Assembly: GCF_026341825.1 (NCBI RefSeq)
Contig: NZ_JAPENY010000003.1
Span: 1,240,001 to 1,304,000 of the forward strand
Origin: Streptomyces sp. NBC_00620
Lineage (GTDB): Bacteria; Actinomycetota; Actinomycetes; Streptomycetales; Streptomycetaceae
DNA length: 64,000 nucleotides
Direction of reading: 5' to 3'
This document shows positions 39,743 through 48,665 of this stretch, piece by piece. The translations under genes were made by a program, and so were the position numbers. The notes beneath the pieces were generated by a model. It worked only from the letters and a program-made list of their open reading frames with translations, was not told where the DNA came from and did not search any database. The stretch's first letter is position 1; each line of letters opens with the position of its first letter.

Positions 39743-40978
39743 TCAACTCCAGCCCGGCTTGGGGTAGATGGCCTTCTCGGCGGTGGCGGCCTCCTCGGGC
39801 GAGACGATCTGCACCTTGCCGCTCTGCCACTGGGCGAGCAGGAAGCTGCCGAGCGGCGCGCCGCGCTTGTCCCACTTCAGCGGGCCGAGGATGGTCTCGA
39901 CCTCGTTGCCGTGCAGCCATTGCGCGACCTTGTCCTGGTCGGTGCCGTCCGCCCCCTCGATACCGGCCCGTAGCACCTGGGCGGCGGCGAAGGCATCGGC
40001 GGCGTCCTCCGCCGGGACGGCGTTGTCGTACTCCTTCGCGTACGCCGCCACGAACTCCTTGTTGAGCGGGGTCGGGGCGCTCTCGTGCCAGCTGACCGAG
40101 TAGAAGACTCCCTCGGTGTTGGCCTCGCCGACGCCCTTGCTGTACTGCCCGGCGTTGCTGGGCGCGGACATCTGGAAGAGCGCCTTGGGCGAGAAGTTCT
40201 GCTGCTTGAGGGCTCGTACGAGTCCGACGCCGTCCTGGAACACCGCGCCGTGCGCGAGGAGTTCCGGCTTCCTGCCCGCTATGGCGGCGGCGATGGGCTG
40301 CATGTTGGTGGTCTCGGCCGGATAGACGCTGGTGTACACGGTCTTGATTCCCAGGTCCTCCAGCAGGTCCTGGAGCCGCTCGATGACCGGCCGGGTGAAC
40401 GGGTCGTCCTGGGTGGTGTACGCGGCCGAGGCCGGACGTTCGGCCTCCGGCAGGGACTTCACCCAGTCCACGAAGGTGTTCGCCTGGTCGGCGGAGAGTG
40501 CGGGCTGGGCGAAGAAGAGCCTGTCGAAGCCGCGCGTGAAGATGTTCTCCGCGCCGCCGGCGGGCTCGACGAAGACCATGCCCTGGCGCTCGGCGACCGC
40601 GGAGGCCGGGTAGTTGAGCAGCGAGGAGAAGGTGCCGAGCAGGAAGTCCACCCGGTCCTGGGTGATCAGCCGGGTGTAGTCGGCGACCACCGTGTCCTGG
40701 CTGCTTGCGTCGTCGGTGATCTTCAACTGGATCTGGCGGCCGAGGATTCCGCCGTCGGCGTTGACCATCTCGCGCCAGATCCGGTAGCCGCGCTCGGCCT
40801 CCTGGCCCGGCTGCGAGAACTGCCCGGTCAGCGGCAACGAGGCACCGATGACTAGCTCCTTGCCGCTGCCCCCGGTCGAGCCCTCGCCCGAGCAGCCGAC
40901 CAGGACAAGTCCCAGCCCCAGTCCGATGGTTGTGAACTCCCGCCGGGAAAGCCCGTTCGTTCCACCCATGACGCCCAT
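39743..40978 (-). CDS. Substrate-binding lipoprotein of the HAAT importer
   Basis: A 411-residue type I periplasmic-binding-fold receptor. The N-terminus has a twin-arginine motif (LSRREFTTIG) and a lipobox (LVLVGC), so it is probably exported folded by Tat and lipidated. The mature part starts with LVIGASLPLTGQFSQPG and continues with GGILGRQIQLKITDDASSQ, typical of amino-acid/amide/urea-type receptors. The ligand is not predictable but may be an aromatic or amide compound. ATG 40978 is 11 bp from the upstream E1-beta gene; a second Met lies three codons later. Confidence 0.85.
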   Translation of the reverse strand: MGVMGGTNGLSRREFTTIGLGLGLVLVGCSGEGSTGGSGKELVIGASLPLTGQFSQPGQEAERGYRIWREMVNADGGILGRQIQLKITDDASSQDTVVADYTRLITQDRVDFLLGTFSSLLNYPASAVAERQGMVFVEPAGGAENIFTRGFDRLFFAQPALSADQANTFVDWVKSLPEAERPASAAYTTQDDPFTRPVIERLQDLLEDLGIKTVYTSVYPAETTNMQPIAAAIAGRKPELLAHGAVFQDGVGLVRALKQQNFSPKALFQMSAPSNAGQYSKGVGEANTEGVFYSVSWHESAPTPLNKEFVAAYAKEYDNAVPAEDAADAFAAAQVLRAGIEGADGTDQDKVAQWLHGNEVETILGPLKWDKRGAPLGSFLLAQWQSGKVQIVSPEEAATAEKAIYPKPGWS

Positions 40979-40989
40979 GACGACTCCAG

Positions 40990-41967
40990 CTAGTCCATGC
41001 TCTTGGCGACGGTTTCGGTGATCCGGTCCACGCTCGGCAGCGCCGCGTCCTCCAACGAGTCGGCGGCGGGCAGCGGGACATGCGGGGTGGTGATCCGCAC
41101 CAAGGGCCCGTCCAGGCTGGTGAAACCCTCCTCGGCGCAGATCGACACCACCTCGGCTCCCCAGCCGCACAGCCGGGGGTTCTCCTCCACGGTGAACAGC
41201 CGCCCGGTCCGCTCCAGTTGCTCCAGTACGGCGCGCACGTCCAGCGGGACCAGGCTGCGCAGGTCGAGCACCGCGGCCGCGATGCCGTGCTCGCGCTCCA
41301 GCCGCTCGGCGGCTGCCAGCGCGCGCGGCGCCATGAGCCCCAGGGTGACGATCACGCAGTCCCCGCCCTCGCGCCGCAGGACGGCCGACCCCAGCGTGTC
41401 GGTGATCTCGCCGTCCGGGACCTCGCCCCGGACTGGGTAAAGCCCCTTGGCCTCAAGGAAGACGACCGGGTCCGGGTCGCGTACGGCGGCCGCCAGCAGG
41501 CCCACCACATCGCGCGGTGTGGACGGCACGACGACCTTGAGGCCCGGCACCGCCATCACCCAGTTCGCCACGTCCTGCGAGTGCTGCGCCCCGAAGCGCA
41601 GCCCCCCGCCGTTGGCGGCCCGCACCACCAGCGGCAGGGACAACTGGCCGCCCGCCATATAGCGGGTCTTGGCGATCTGGTTGGCGAGCAGGTCCCAGCC
41701 GACGCCGAAGAAGTCGCTGAACATGATCTCGGCGATGGGCCGCAGCCCGGTCATCGCGGCGCCCATCGCCGCGCCCAGGATGGCCTGTTCGGAGATCGGC
41801 GTGTCCCGGACCCGCCGCGGACCGAACTCCTCCAGCAGCCCGGGCGTCGTCTTGAACACCCCGCCCGCCTCCGCGACGTCCTCACCGAGCAGGACCACCC
41901 GCTCGTCGCGCCGCATCTCCTGCGCGAGGCCGCGCGCGACCGCGTCCCGGTAGGTCAGTTGCGCCAT
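40990..41967 (-). CDS. 2-oxoacid dehydrogenase E1 beta subunit
   Basis: A 325-residue transketolase-like subunit of the pyruvate/acetoin/branched-chain 2-oxoacid dehydrogenase family. Conserved parts include LGEDVAEAGGVFKTTPGL, DTPISEQAILGAA, EIMFSDFFG and FGAQHSQD, with the C-terminal domain VTLGLMAPRALAAAERL. ATG 41967 (MAQLTYRDAV) overlaps the E1-alpha gene by 13 bp. No E2 or E3 gene is present, so the E1 pair either uses core components from elsewhere or works as a stand-alone decarboxylase or acyloin-cleaving enzyme. Confidence 0.9.
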   Translation of the reverse strand: MAQLTYRDAVARGLAQEMRRDERVVLLGEDVAEAGGVFKTTPGLLEEFGPRRVRDTPISEQAILGAAMGAAMTGLRPIAEIMFSDFFGVGWDLLANQIAKTRYMAGGQLSLPLVVRAANGGGLRFGAQHSQDVANWVMAVPGLKVVVPSTPRDVVGLLAAAVRDPDPVVFLEAKGLYPVRGEVPDGEITDTLGSAVLRREGGDCVIVTLGLMAPRALAAAERLEREHGIAAAVLDLRSLVPLDVRAVLEQLERTGRLFTVEENPRLCGWGAEVVSICAEEGFTSLDGPLVRITTPHVPLPAADSLEDAALPSVDRITETVAKSMD

Positions 41968-42926
41968 GCCGCACCTCCGTCGGCCCACAGGTCCCGCTCC
42001 ACCAGGGCCGGTTCGGGCAGCGGCCCGTCCTCGGCCGCCTTCGTGGCCTCATCGGTCTCCCGGGCGGCCGCGTCCTCGATCCCGGCGAGTTTCGACTCGG
42101 CGATCCCGGCAGCGAGCAGCTTGGTGCGGTACGCCGGCACGGGATCGCGAGCGAGCCAGTCCTCGACCTCCCGCTGTGGGCGGTACGTCCCCGGGTCGGC
42201 CCGCGAGTGCCCGCCGTGCCGGTAGGTGTCGGCCTCGATCAGGCTCGGCCCACCGCCCTCGCGAGCCTTCCCCAGGGCGCCGAGCGCGGTCTCGTAGACC
42301 GCGTCGACGTCATTGCCGTCGACGACGACGCGCTCCAGTCCGTACGCCGCCGCACGGTCGGCGGCGGGCCGCTCCACCGCTGTCACCGCCCGGATCGGCG
42401 TGTACTCCATGTACTGGTTGTTCTCGCAGACGTACAGCACCGGGAGCTGCCATACGGCGGCCAGGTTCAACGCCTCATGGAACGCCCCGATGTTGGTGGT
42501 GCCGTCGCCGAAGAAGCAGACCGCGACCTGCTCGGAGCCACGCAGTTGCGCCGACCAGGCGGCGCCGCCCGCGATCGGCAGGTGGGCGCCCACGATCGCG
42601 TAGCTGCCCATCATCCCGTGCTCGGTGCTGGTCAGATGCATGCTGCCGCCCTTGCCGGACATCAGGCCGTTGCCGCGGCCCATCAGCTCGGCGAGGATCC
42701 CCGCCATGGGGGCGCCGCGCGCCAGAGTGTGGGCGTGACCGCGGTAGGTGGCGAAGGTGTAGTCGTCGGGGCGCATCGCGGCGGCGAATCCGGCGGCTAC
42801 GGCCTCCTGGCCGGTCGACAGGTGGCTGGTGCCCTTCACAAGACCGCGCAGGAAGAGGTCGTACGCCCGCTTCTCCATGGCGCGCATCCGCACCATCTGC
42901 CGGTACAGCTCGAGCCGTACGTCCAT
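41955..42926 (-). CDS. 2-oxoacid dehydrogenase E1 alpha subunit
   Basis: A 323-residue ThDP-binding subunit. The ThDP motif is GDGTTNIGAFHEALNLA...CENN; GKGGSMHLTSTEHGMMG and DTYRHGGHSRADPGTYR carry the other hallmarks. The absence of the usual phosphorylation-loop serines of eukaryotic PDH and the short length put it close to acetoin dehydrogenase AcoA-like proteins. It pairs with the overlapping E1-beta gene. The likely substrate is a 2-oxoacid or acyloin made by the preceding operon enzymes. Confidence 0.9.
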   Translation of the reverse strand: MDVRLELYRQMVRMRAMEKRAYDLFLRGLVKGTSHLSTGQEAVAAGFAAAMRPDDYTFATYRGHAHTLARGAPMAGILAELMGRGNGLMSGKGGSMHLTSTEHGMMGSYAIVGAHLPIAGGAAWSAQLRGSEQVAVCFFGDGTTNIGAFHEALNLAAVWQLPVLYVCENNQYMEYTPIRAVTAVERPAADRAAAYGLERVVVDGNDVDAVYETALGALGKAREGGGPSLIEADTYRHGGHSRADPGTYRPQREVEDWLARDPVPAYRTKLLAAGIAESKLAGIEDAAARETDEATKAAEDGPLPEPALVERDLWADGGAAWRN

Positions 42927-42939
42927 GAGTTGCCCTCAC

Positions 42940-44172
42940 TCAGTAGCGGTTGGCGACGAAGAGTTCCTGGGCGGGGAAGAGGGTGAGCACCCGGGCGCCG
43001 TCGGCGGTGACCAGGATCTCTTCCTCGATTCGGGCCGCCGAGTAGCCGTCGGTGGCCGGGCAGTAGGTCTCCAGGGCGAAGACCATGCCTTCGTGGATCT
43101 CCTCCGGGTGCTCCAGGGAGTTCAGTCGGCTGATGATCGGGCGTTCGTGGAGTCCGAGCCCGAGGCCGTGGCCGAACTGCAGCCCGAAGCAGTCCATTTC
43201 GGTGGCGAAGCCGAAGTCCTGGGCCCGGGGCCAGGCGCGGGCGATGGCGTCGGTGGTCACGCCCGGCTTGACGAGTGCGATCGCCGCGTCGATCCACTCG
43301 CGGGCGCGCTCGTAGGCGGCGCGCTGCGGGGCCGTCGATGAACCGACGTTCAAGGTGCGGTAGTAGCAGGTGCGGTAGCCGTTGTAGGACTGGATGATGT
43401 CGAAGAAGCAGGTGTCGCCCGGGCGGATCAGACGGTCGGTGAAGTTGTGCGGATGCGGATTGCAGCGCTCCCCGGAAACCGCGTTGATCGCTTCGACGTC
43501 GTCGGAGCCCTGCTCGTAGAGGTACTTGTTGGCGAGGGCGACGATGTCGTTCTCGCGTACTCCGGGTTTGAGGGCCTCGGAGATGGCCTGGTAGCAGCCG
43601 TCGACCATGGCGGCGGACTGGGTGAGCAGCAGGATCTCGTCCGGGTTCTTCAGCTGCCGGGCGTCCAGCATCACCTGCTGGCCGTCGGCGGCGCGCAACC
43701 CGGCCTGCTGGAGGGCGAATTGGAACGGCGGCTCGACGATGTCCAGGCCGATGGGCGCGTCTGCGACCCCGGCCTCGTTCAGCAGGCCGCGTATCTCGGC
43801 GACGGCCCGGTCGAAAAGCCCCGCCTCGGGCCGTACGGCACCGCGCAGGCCCAGCATTCCGGCCCGGCAGTTCTCCGGCTTCAGCCAGGGCGCGTACAAC
43901 TGGTGGTGGCGGGCCGCCGAGCCGAAGTCCCAGAGGACCGGCTCGCCTTCGCGGGTGAGCAGTGCGTAACGGGTCATCTTGTCGCGCGACCACTCACCGA
44001 TCATGGTGCCGGTGAGATAGCGGATGTTGTTGACGTCGAAGAGGAGCAGCGCGCCGAGCCCACTGGCGTCGAGCGCCGCACGCACCCGCTCCAGGCGGTA
44101 GGCGCGCAGCCGGTCGAAGTCGACGCGGGACTCGAAGTCGACGGCGGAGTGGCCGGGCGCGTGAGTGGTCAT
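42940..44172 (-). CDS. M24 (creatinase/Xaa-Pro peptidase fold) hydrolase with an altered metal site
   Basis: A 410-residue pita-bread-fold protein: an N-terminal creatinase-like domain (residues about 20-165) and a C-terminal M24 domain. Of the five metal ligands, Asp258 (CFFDII), His335 or His342 (GHGLGLGLHE), Glu369 (ALETY) and a Glu at 383-384 are present. The second Asp, expected at D-x10-D, is Cys269 (YRTCYY). The conserved GERCNPHPHNFTDR before the metal site is characteristic of an uncharacterised M24 subgroup. It may hydrolyse or lyse a non-peptide metabolite, as creatinase, ectoine hydrolase and DMSP lyase DddP do. ATG 44172 overlaps the upstream dehydrogenase stop by 4 bp. Confidence 0.82.
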   Translation of the reverse strand: MTTHAPGHSAVDFESRVDFDRLRAYRLERVRAALDASGLGALLLFDVNNIRYLTGTMIGEWSRDKMTRYALLTREGEPVLWDFGSAARHHQLYAPWLKPENCRAGMLGLRGAVRPEAGLFDRAVAEIRGLLNEAGVADAPIGLDIVEPPFQFALQQAGLRAADGQQVMLDARQLKNPDEILLLTQSAAMVDGCYQAISEALKPGVRENDIVALANKYLYEQGSDDVEAINAVSGERCNPHPHNFTDRLIRPGDTCFFDIIQSYNGYRTCYYRTLNVGSSTAPQRAAYERAREWIDAAIALVKPGVTTDAIARAWPRAQDFGFATEMDCFGLQFGHGLGLGLHERPIISRLNSLEHPEEIHEGMVFALETYCPATDGYSAARIEEEILVTADGARVLTLFPAQELFVANRY

Positions 44173-45128
44173 TCCCCGGTCTCCTCTGCGTCCGCCTCCC
44201 CTGCGTCCTGCTCCTCCGCCTCCAGCAACAGCCCTGATGCGCGGGCGACTTCGGCGAGCAGTACCGCGAAGTCGACCGGCCCGTCCTGCCCTTGGGCCTG
44301 TACGGAGGCTTGCACCAGCTGGTGGACAAGGGCGGCGACAGGCATGCTCACCCCGCTCTCGCGGGCGGCGGACAGGCCCAGTTCGAAGTCCTTGCGCAAC
44401 AGTTGGGGAGTGAAGGTCGGGGTGAAGTCCAGGCGGGTGAGGGCTGGGGTCTTGTAGCGGGTGAACACGGACCCGAGTACCGACACGTTGATGAAGGCCA
44501 GGAAGTCCGAGCGCCGCACCCCGCCCTTCTCGGCGAGCACGGTGATTTCCGCGAGGGACTGGATGACCGCGCCCAGGAACAGATTGTGGGCGATCTTCAC
44601 GAGCCGGGCTTCCTCGCCCTCGCCGACGTACGCCGCCGCACCGGCGATCGCCGTCAGCAGCGGATTCACGATCTCGTACGCTTGTGGGGGCCCCGAGACG
44701 ACGAAGGCCGCCGTGCCCGCCCTGACCGCCGAGGGATTGCCGCTGACCGGCGCCGCGAGCATCGGTGCCCCGGCCTTGGCCGCCTCCGCGCGGATCTGGA
44801 GGGCGACCTTCTGCGAGACCGTCGAGCAGTCCACCAGGATGCCCGGGGCAGCCGTCTGTCGCAGCAGCCCGCCCTCGGCGACGGTGACCTCGGTGAGCGC
44901 GGCGTCCGCGGCGACCATGATGAACACCACGTCCCGGTGGGCGAGTTCGGCCACCGATCCGGCGACGGTCGCCCCGTACTCCCGCAACGACTCGGCCTTC
45001 GCGCGGGTGCGGTTGTGGACCGCGACCTCATATCCGGCGGCGAGCAGCCGCTGGACCATCGCGCTTCCCATCCGGCCGGTTCCGAGCCAGCCGATACGCG
45101 GTTTCGTACGATCCGTCGGCGTCGTCAT
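44169..45128 (-). CDS. 3-hydroxyisobutyrate dehydrogenase-family NAD(P) oxidoreductase
   Basis: A 319-residue beta-hydroxyacid dehydrogenase. The Rossmann motif GTGRMG is near residue 16. The substrate loop has VSGNPSAVRAGT, where the classical SGG is SGN, and the catalytic lysine is in LVKIAHN. The C-terminal helical domain is complete, ending in an acidic tail (EEQDAGEADAEETGE). It is the first gene of the operon; ATG 45128 is 160 bp from the divergent lacI start. The likely reaction is oxidation of a 3-hydroxyacid or reduction of a semialdehyde; the substrate is unknown. Confidence 0.88.
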   Translation of the reverse strand: MTTPTDRTKPRIGWLGTGRMGSAMVQRLLAAGYEVAVHNRTRAKAESLREYGATVAGSVAELAHRDVVFIMVAADAALTEVTVAEGGLLRQTAAPGILVDCSTVSQKVALQIRAEAAKAGAPMLAAPVSGNPSAVRAGTAAFVVSGPPQAYEIVNPLLTAIAGAAAYVGEGEEARLVKIAHNLFLGAVIQSLAEITVLAEKGGVRRSDFLAFINVSVLGSVFTRYKTPALTRLDFTPTFTPQLLRKDFELGLSAARESGVSMPVAALVHQLVQASVQAQGQDGPVDFAVLLAEVARASGLLLEAEEQDAGEADAEETGE

Positions 45129-45158
45129 CGCGGGGTTCCTCCGCTGTCGTACGCAGGG

Positions 45159-45238
45159 CAAACGATGGGTCTATCGCGGGGTGTTGAGCGCTCCATGATC
45201 TGGATCTAAGCTCAGGGTTCATGGACGGCAATCGTTTG
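45159..45238. promoter_or_regulatory. Paired LacI-type half-operators in the divergent promoter
   Basis: CAAACGATGG (45159-45168) and its inverted partner CAATCGTTTG (45229-45238, reading CAAACGATTG on the other strand) share nine of ten bases and face each other 70 bp (about 6.7 turns) centre to centre. Each is near the start of one gene: 31 bp from the dehydrogenase start and 51 bp from the lacI start. The spacing would allow looping by a LacI tetramer or separate control of both promoters. Confidence 0.65.
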
Positions 45239-45288
45239 TCTTCAGGACAGTATGAATGCTCTGACTGCCCGTCAAGGGGCGGCGCACG

Positions 45289-46308
45289 GTGACCGTCACA
45301 CTCGCCGATGTGGCCCGTAAGGCGCGCGTCCACCCGGGCACCGCCTCCAAGGCGCTCAACCCGGCAACCCGCCACCGGGTGGCCGCGGACACCGTCCGCC
45401 GTATCGTGCGGGCCGCGGAATCTCTCGGCTACGAGCCCAACTCCCTTGCCCGCGGCCTGCGCACGCAGCGCTCGCGCACCATCGGGGTGCTCATCCCCGA
45501 CCTGGCCAACCCGCTCTTCCCGCCCATCGTGCGCGGCATCGAGCAGGTGCTCGGCGCCGCCGACCATCTGGCCCTGCTCACCGACACCGACAACGACCCG
45601 GACCGTGAGGAGCGGCTGGTCGCCATGCTCCAGGGGAGGCGCAGCGACGGCTTCATCGTCGCCACCGCCCGCCGCGAGCACCCCCTCCTCGACCGCCTCG
45701 CCGACGTGAACACCCCGCTCGTGCTCCTCAACCGCATCACCGACCGCCCCCGCCACTCCAGCGTGACCTGTGACGACGCCGCCGGAGTGCTGGACGCCGT
45801 CCGTCACCTGGCCGAGCTCGGCCACCGGCGCATCGCCCATCTCGCGGGCCCGCAGGAACTGTCCACCGGGCATCTGCGTCACCGCGCCTTCCTCGATGCC
45901 GTGGACCAGCTCGGCCTGGACCGCCGCGACTGCCCGGTCCTCCCGGGCACCACCTACTCCACCGGGGCCGGCCGGTCCGCCGCCCGTGCGGCCCTGGCCT
46001 TGAGCCCCCGCCCCACCGCTGTCCTCGCCGGGAACGACCTGATGGCCCTCGGCGTCCTCGACGCCCTCACCGAGGCCGGCCTGCACTGCCCGCGCGATCT
46101 GTCCGTCATCGGCTTCAACGACATGCCGATGCTCGACCGCATGGCCACTCCCCTGACCACCATCCGCACCCCGCAGCACGAGATCGGCGCGGAGGCCGCC
46201 CGCCTGATCCTCCGCATCCTCGACGGCCTGCCCGAGCCCTTGCACATCCGGCTCACCTGCCGCCTGGTCGTCCGGGCCTCGACCGCTGCCGCGGGACAGC
46301 CGGAATGA
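45289..46308 (+). CDS. LacI-family repressor of the adjacent catabolic operon
   Basis: A 339-residue LacI/GalR regulator. The N-terminal HTH and hinge read LADVARKARVHPGTASKALNP and SLGYEPNSLARGLRTQRS; the effector domain has IGVLIPDLANPLFPPIVRGIEQ and ends with VIGFNDMPMLDRMATPLTTI. GTG 45289 has AAGGGGC 9 nt upstream. Divergent orientation and the two matching half-operators make it the probable repressor of the nine-gene operon; the inducer would be the imported substrate or an early product. Confidence 0.9.
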   Translation: MTVTLADVARKARVHPGTASKALNPATRHRVAADTVRRIVRAAESLGYEPNSLARGLRTQRSRTIGVLIPDLANPLFPPIVRGIEQVLGAADHLALLTDTDNDPDREERLVAMLQGRRSDGFIVATARREHPLLDRLADVNTPLVLLNRITDRPRHSSVTCDDAAGVLDAVRHLAELGHRRIAHLAGPQELSTGHLRHRAFLDAVDQLGLDRRDCPVLPGTTYSTGAGRSAARAALALSPRPTAVLAGNDLMALGVLDALTEAGLHCPRDLSVIGFNDMPMLDRMATPLTTIRTPQHEIGAEAARLILRILDGLPEPLHIRLTCRLVVRASTAAAGQPE

Positions 46309-46351
46309 CGCATACCGGGTACACGAGGCGCGCCGACCATTTTCAGAGGTC

Positions 46352-46376
46352 GCCCGGCGACGTGTCGTCGCCGGGC
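46352..46376. terminator. Bidirectional terminator between lacI and the response regulator gene
   Basis: A perfect 11-bp stem GCCCGGCGACG (46352-46362) with 46366-46376, loop TGT, 43 bp after the lacI stop and 53 bp before the convergent gene's stop. Confidence 0.85.
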
Positions 46377-46429
46377 AAGGGGTGTATCCGTTGTCCGTCC
46401 GCCACGGGCCGATGCTGCGCAGGCCCGCG

Positions 46430-47131
46430 TCAGCCGGTCCCCGTCGAGCCCCCCGGCGAGATCAGTCCGGTCTCGTAGGCGAGGACGACGGCCTGGACGC
46501 GATCGCGGAGGTCCAGCTTCGACAGGATGCGGCCGATGTGCGTCTTCACCGTGGTCGGGCTGAGGAACAGACGGTCCGCCAGCTCGGCGTTGCTGAGGCC
46601 TGTCGCGAGCAGGCGGAGGACTTCGAGCTCGCGGGGGGTGAGACCGGACAGGTCGCGGTGCAGGGTGACCGACCGGTCCTCCTCGCGGTGGGCGAAGCGT
46701 TCGATGAGCCGGCGGGTGATCGCGGGCGCGAGCAGGGCGTCGCCGGACTGCACCAGGCGTACGGCGCCCACCAGATGCTCGGGGGTGACGTCCTTGAGCA
46801 GGAAGCCGCTGGCGCCGGCGGTGAGCGCGGCGTAGACGTAGTGGTCGAGGTCGTAGGTGGTGAGGATGATGACCCGCGTCCCGTCGGAGCCGTCGCCGTC
46901 GAGGATCCGCCGGGTCGCCTCGATGCCGTCCATCCGCGGCATCCGGATGTCCATGAGGACGACGTCGGGCCGGGTGCGCCGGACGGCCGCGACCGCCTCG
47001 GCCCCGTCGGCCGCCTCGGCCGTCACCTCGATGCCGTCGGCGGTGAGGATCATCCCGAAGCCCGTACGCACCAGGGCCTGGTCGTCCGCGATGACGGCAC
47101 GCAGAGGCGGCCTCTTCACGCTGTCCGCCAC
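46430..47131 (-). CDS. NarL/LuxR-family response regulator
   Basis: A 233-residue two-component regulator: receiver domain with phosphoacceptor Asp in VVLMDIRMP (about residue 56) and Lys in GFLLKDV; C-terminal LuxR HTH with LTPRELEVLRLLATGLSNAELADRL and VKTHIGRILSKL. GTG 47131 overlaps the kinase gene by 16 bp. Together with the kinase it probably controls the divergent ABC/FtsX exporter next door, a very common Streptomyces arrangement. Confidence 0.93.
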   Translation of the reverse strand: MADSVKRPPLRAVIADDQALVRTGFGMILTADGIEVTAEAADGAEAVAAVRRTRPDVVLMDIRMPRMDGIEATRRILDGDGSDGTRVIILTTYDLDHYVYAALTAGASGFLLKDVTPEHLVGAVRLVQSGDALLAPAITRRLIERFAHREEDRSVTLHRDLSGLTPRELEVLRLLATGLSNAELADRLFLSPTTVKTHIGRILSKLDLRDRVQAVVLAYETGLISPGGSTGTG

Positions 47132-48444
47132 GGGACTCGGGCCTTGATCCGGTATCCGCCGGCGAGGGTCGGTCCCGCCGTGAGTTCGCCGCCGTACACC
47201 GCGAGCCGCTCACGCAGCCCGATCAGCCCGCGGCCGGTGCCGTCGGCCGGCGAGGCGTCGGTGTCCGCGGACGGGGAGTCGTAGGCGGCGCCGGTGTCCA
47301 TGACCTCGATCTCCAGACAGTCGCCGGCGTAGCCGATCATGACGGACGCGTCGGCGCCCGGCGCGTGCTTGATCGTGTTGGTCAGCGCCTCCTGCACGAC
47401 GCGGTACGCCGCGAGTTCCACCCCGGGCGGCAACGGGTCCGGCGGCAGCGACATCGCGACGTTGACCGGGGTCCCGGCGGCCCGTACCCGCTCGGTCAGG
47501 GCGTCGAGCTGGCCGAGGCCGGGCTGCGGTTCGAGGCCGTCGGCGGGGCTGTCGGAGAGGCCGGTGTCGGGGGCGGCCAACAGGCCCATCACATGGCGGA
47601 GTTCGGCCATGGCGGCGCGGCCCCCGGCCTCGACCGCCAGCAGTGCCTCCTTGGACCGTTCCGGCGCCGCGTCCATCACCTTGCGTGCCGCACCCGCCTG
47701 GATCACCATCACGCTCACATTGTGGGTCACCACGTCGTGCAGTTCGGCGGCTATCCGGGCGCGCTCCTCCTCGACGGCCCGGCGCATGGTCTCCTCCTGC
47801 GCCTTCTGCAACTCCGTGAACCGGTCCCGGCTGGCCGCCAGCCTGCGCCGCGAGAATCGGACCAGGCCGGCCGTGACCCCGGCGACCAGCAGCACGACCG
47901 CGGGGCTCGACCACGCCGGAAGCATGGGTTCCGCCTCCCGGAACGCGGCACCGGCCAGCACAGCGGCGACAACCATGGCGGCCAGCGCCCCCGCCCGGTA
48001 ACGGCTGTACATGACGGCGCTGTAGGCGCCGATGACACAGGTCAGCACGTTGATCCAGGAGGCGTCGTCGCCGATGGCCAGCACCGCGACGAGCACCACC
48101 GTGAACGCGGCCAGCGGATACCTGCGCATGGCCGCCAGCGGGAGCGCCGACAGGACCACCAGGGGCCAGGGGACGGAGGGAGTTTCGCCGATCTCGACCA
48201 TCTCACCGGGTGCGGGCGGCCGCGGCGGGACGGGGAACCCGTACTCGTCCTTCGAGATGATCCTGACCGGCCCGTCACCGGGATAGCGCGCCGCCACGAT
48301 CAGCGCGACGACGGTCAGTACGACCGCCAGCGCCAGATCGACGCGTACCGCCCGCCGCGACAGCGGGGCGGGCTTCGCCTCCGGCCGCAGCGCGTCGCGC
48401 AGTTGCCGGCGCCAGCCGCGCCGGTCCTCCGTCTCCATCCCCAT
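47116..48444 (-). CDS. NarL-type sensor histidine kinase (HisKA_3)
   Basis: A 442-residue membrane kinase. Several hydrophobic segments lie between residues about 30 and 200, with little extracellular sequence apart from one Pro-rich loop, suggesting detection of membrane stress. The phosphoacceptor His is in ELHDVVTHNVSVMVIQAGAAR; the ATPase domain has ALTNTIKHA and GRGLIGLRERL. The start is uncertain: ATG 48444, ATG 48438 and GTG 48450 are all possible and none has a clear ribosome site. It is co-transcribed with its regulator. Confidence 0.88.
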   Translation of the reverse strand: MGMETEDRRGWRRQLRDALRPEAKPAPLSRRAVRVDLALAVVLTVVALIVAARYPGDGPVRIISKDEYGFPVPPRPPAPGEMVEIGETPSVPWPLVVLSALPLAAMRRYPLAAFTVVLVAVLAIGDDASWINVLTCVIGAYSAVMYSRYRAGALAAMVVAAVLAGAAFREAEPMLPAWSSPAVVLLVAGVTAGLVRFSRRRLAASRDRFTELQKAQEETMRRAVEEERARIAAELHDVVTHNVSVMVIQAGAARKVMDAAPERSKEALLAVEAGGRAAMAELRHVMGLLAAPDTGLSDSPADGLEPQPGLGQLDALTERVRAAGTPVNVAMSLPPDPLPPGVELAAYRVVQEALTNTIKHAPGADASVMIGYAGDCLEIEVMDTGAAYDSPSADTDASPADGTGRGLIGLRERLAVYGGELTAGPTLAGGYRIKARVPWRTA

Positions 48445-48544
48445 CAGCACATTGTGTGGCCCGCCCGCCCCGGCCCGCGTCCGTCTGCGCGACCAGGGTG
48501 CTGTCCCCGAGGTGTACGTCGCAGGGATGACCCCGTGACCGGAT

Positions 48545-48558
48545 CCTCCGCGCGGAGG
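48545..48558. promoter_or_regulatory. Palindrome in the kinase/ABC divergent region
   Basis: CCTCCGCGCGGAGG is a perfect 14-bp palindrome, 108 bp before the ABC ATPase start and about 100 bp before the kinase start. It could be an operator for the response regulator; no other clear site is seen in the 221-bp gap. Confidence 0.35.
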
Positions 48559-48665
48559 GCCCGATGTCGGTGCCGCGGCCGACGCGGCCGAGCAGCGCCC
48601 GCCCCTACGTTCACTGGCGCCGGGAAAGGCACGAGGCCTCTCGGACCCAAGGACGGACGACTCCC

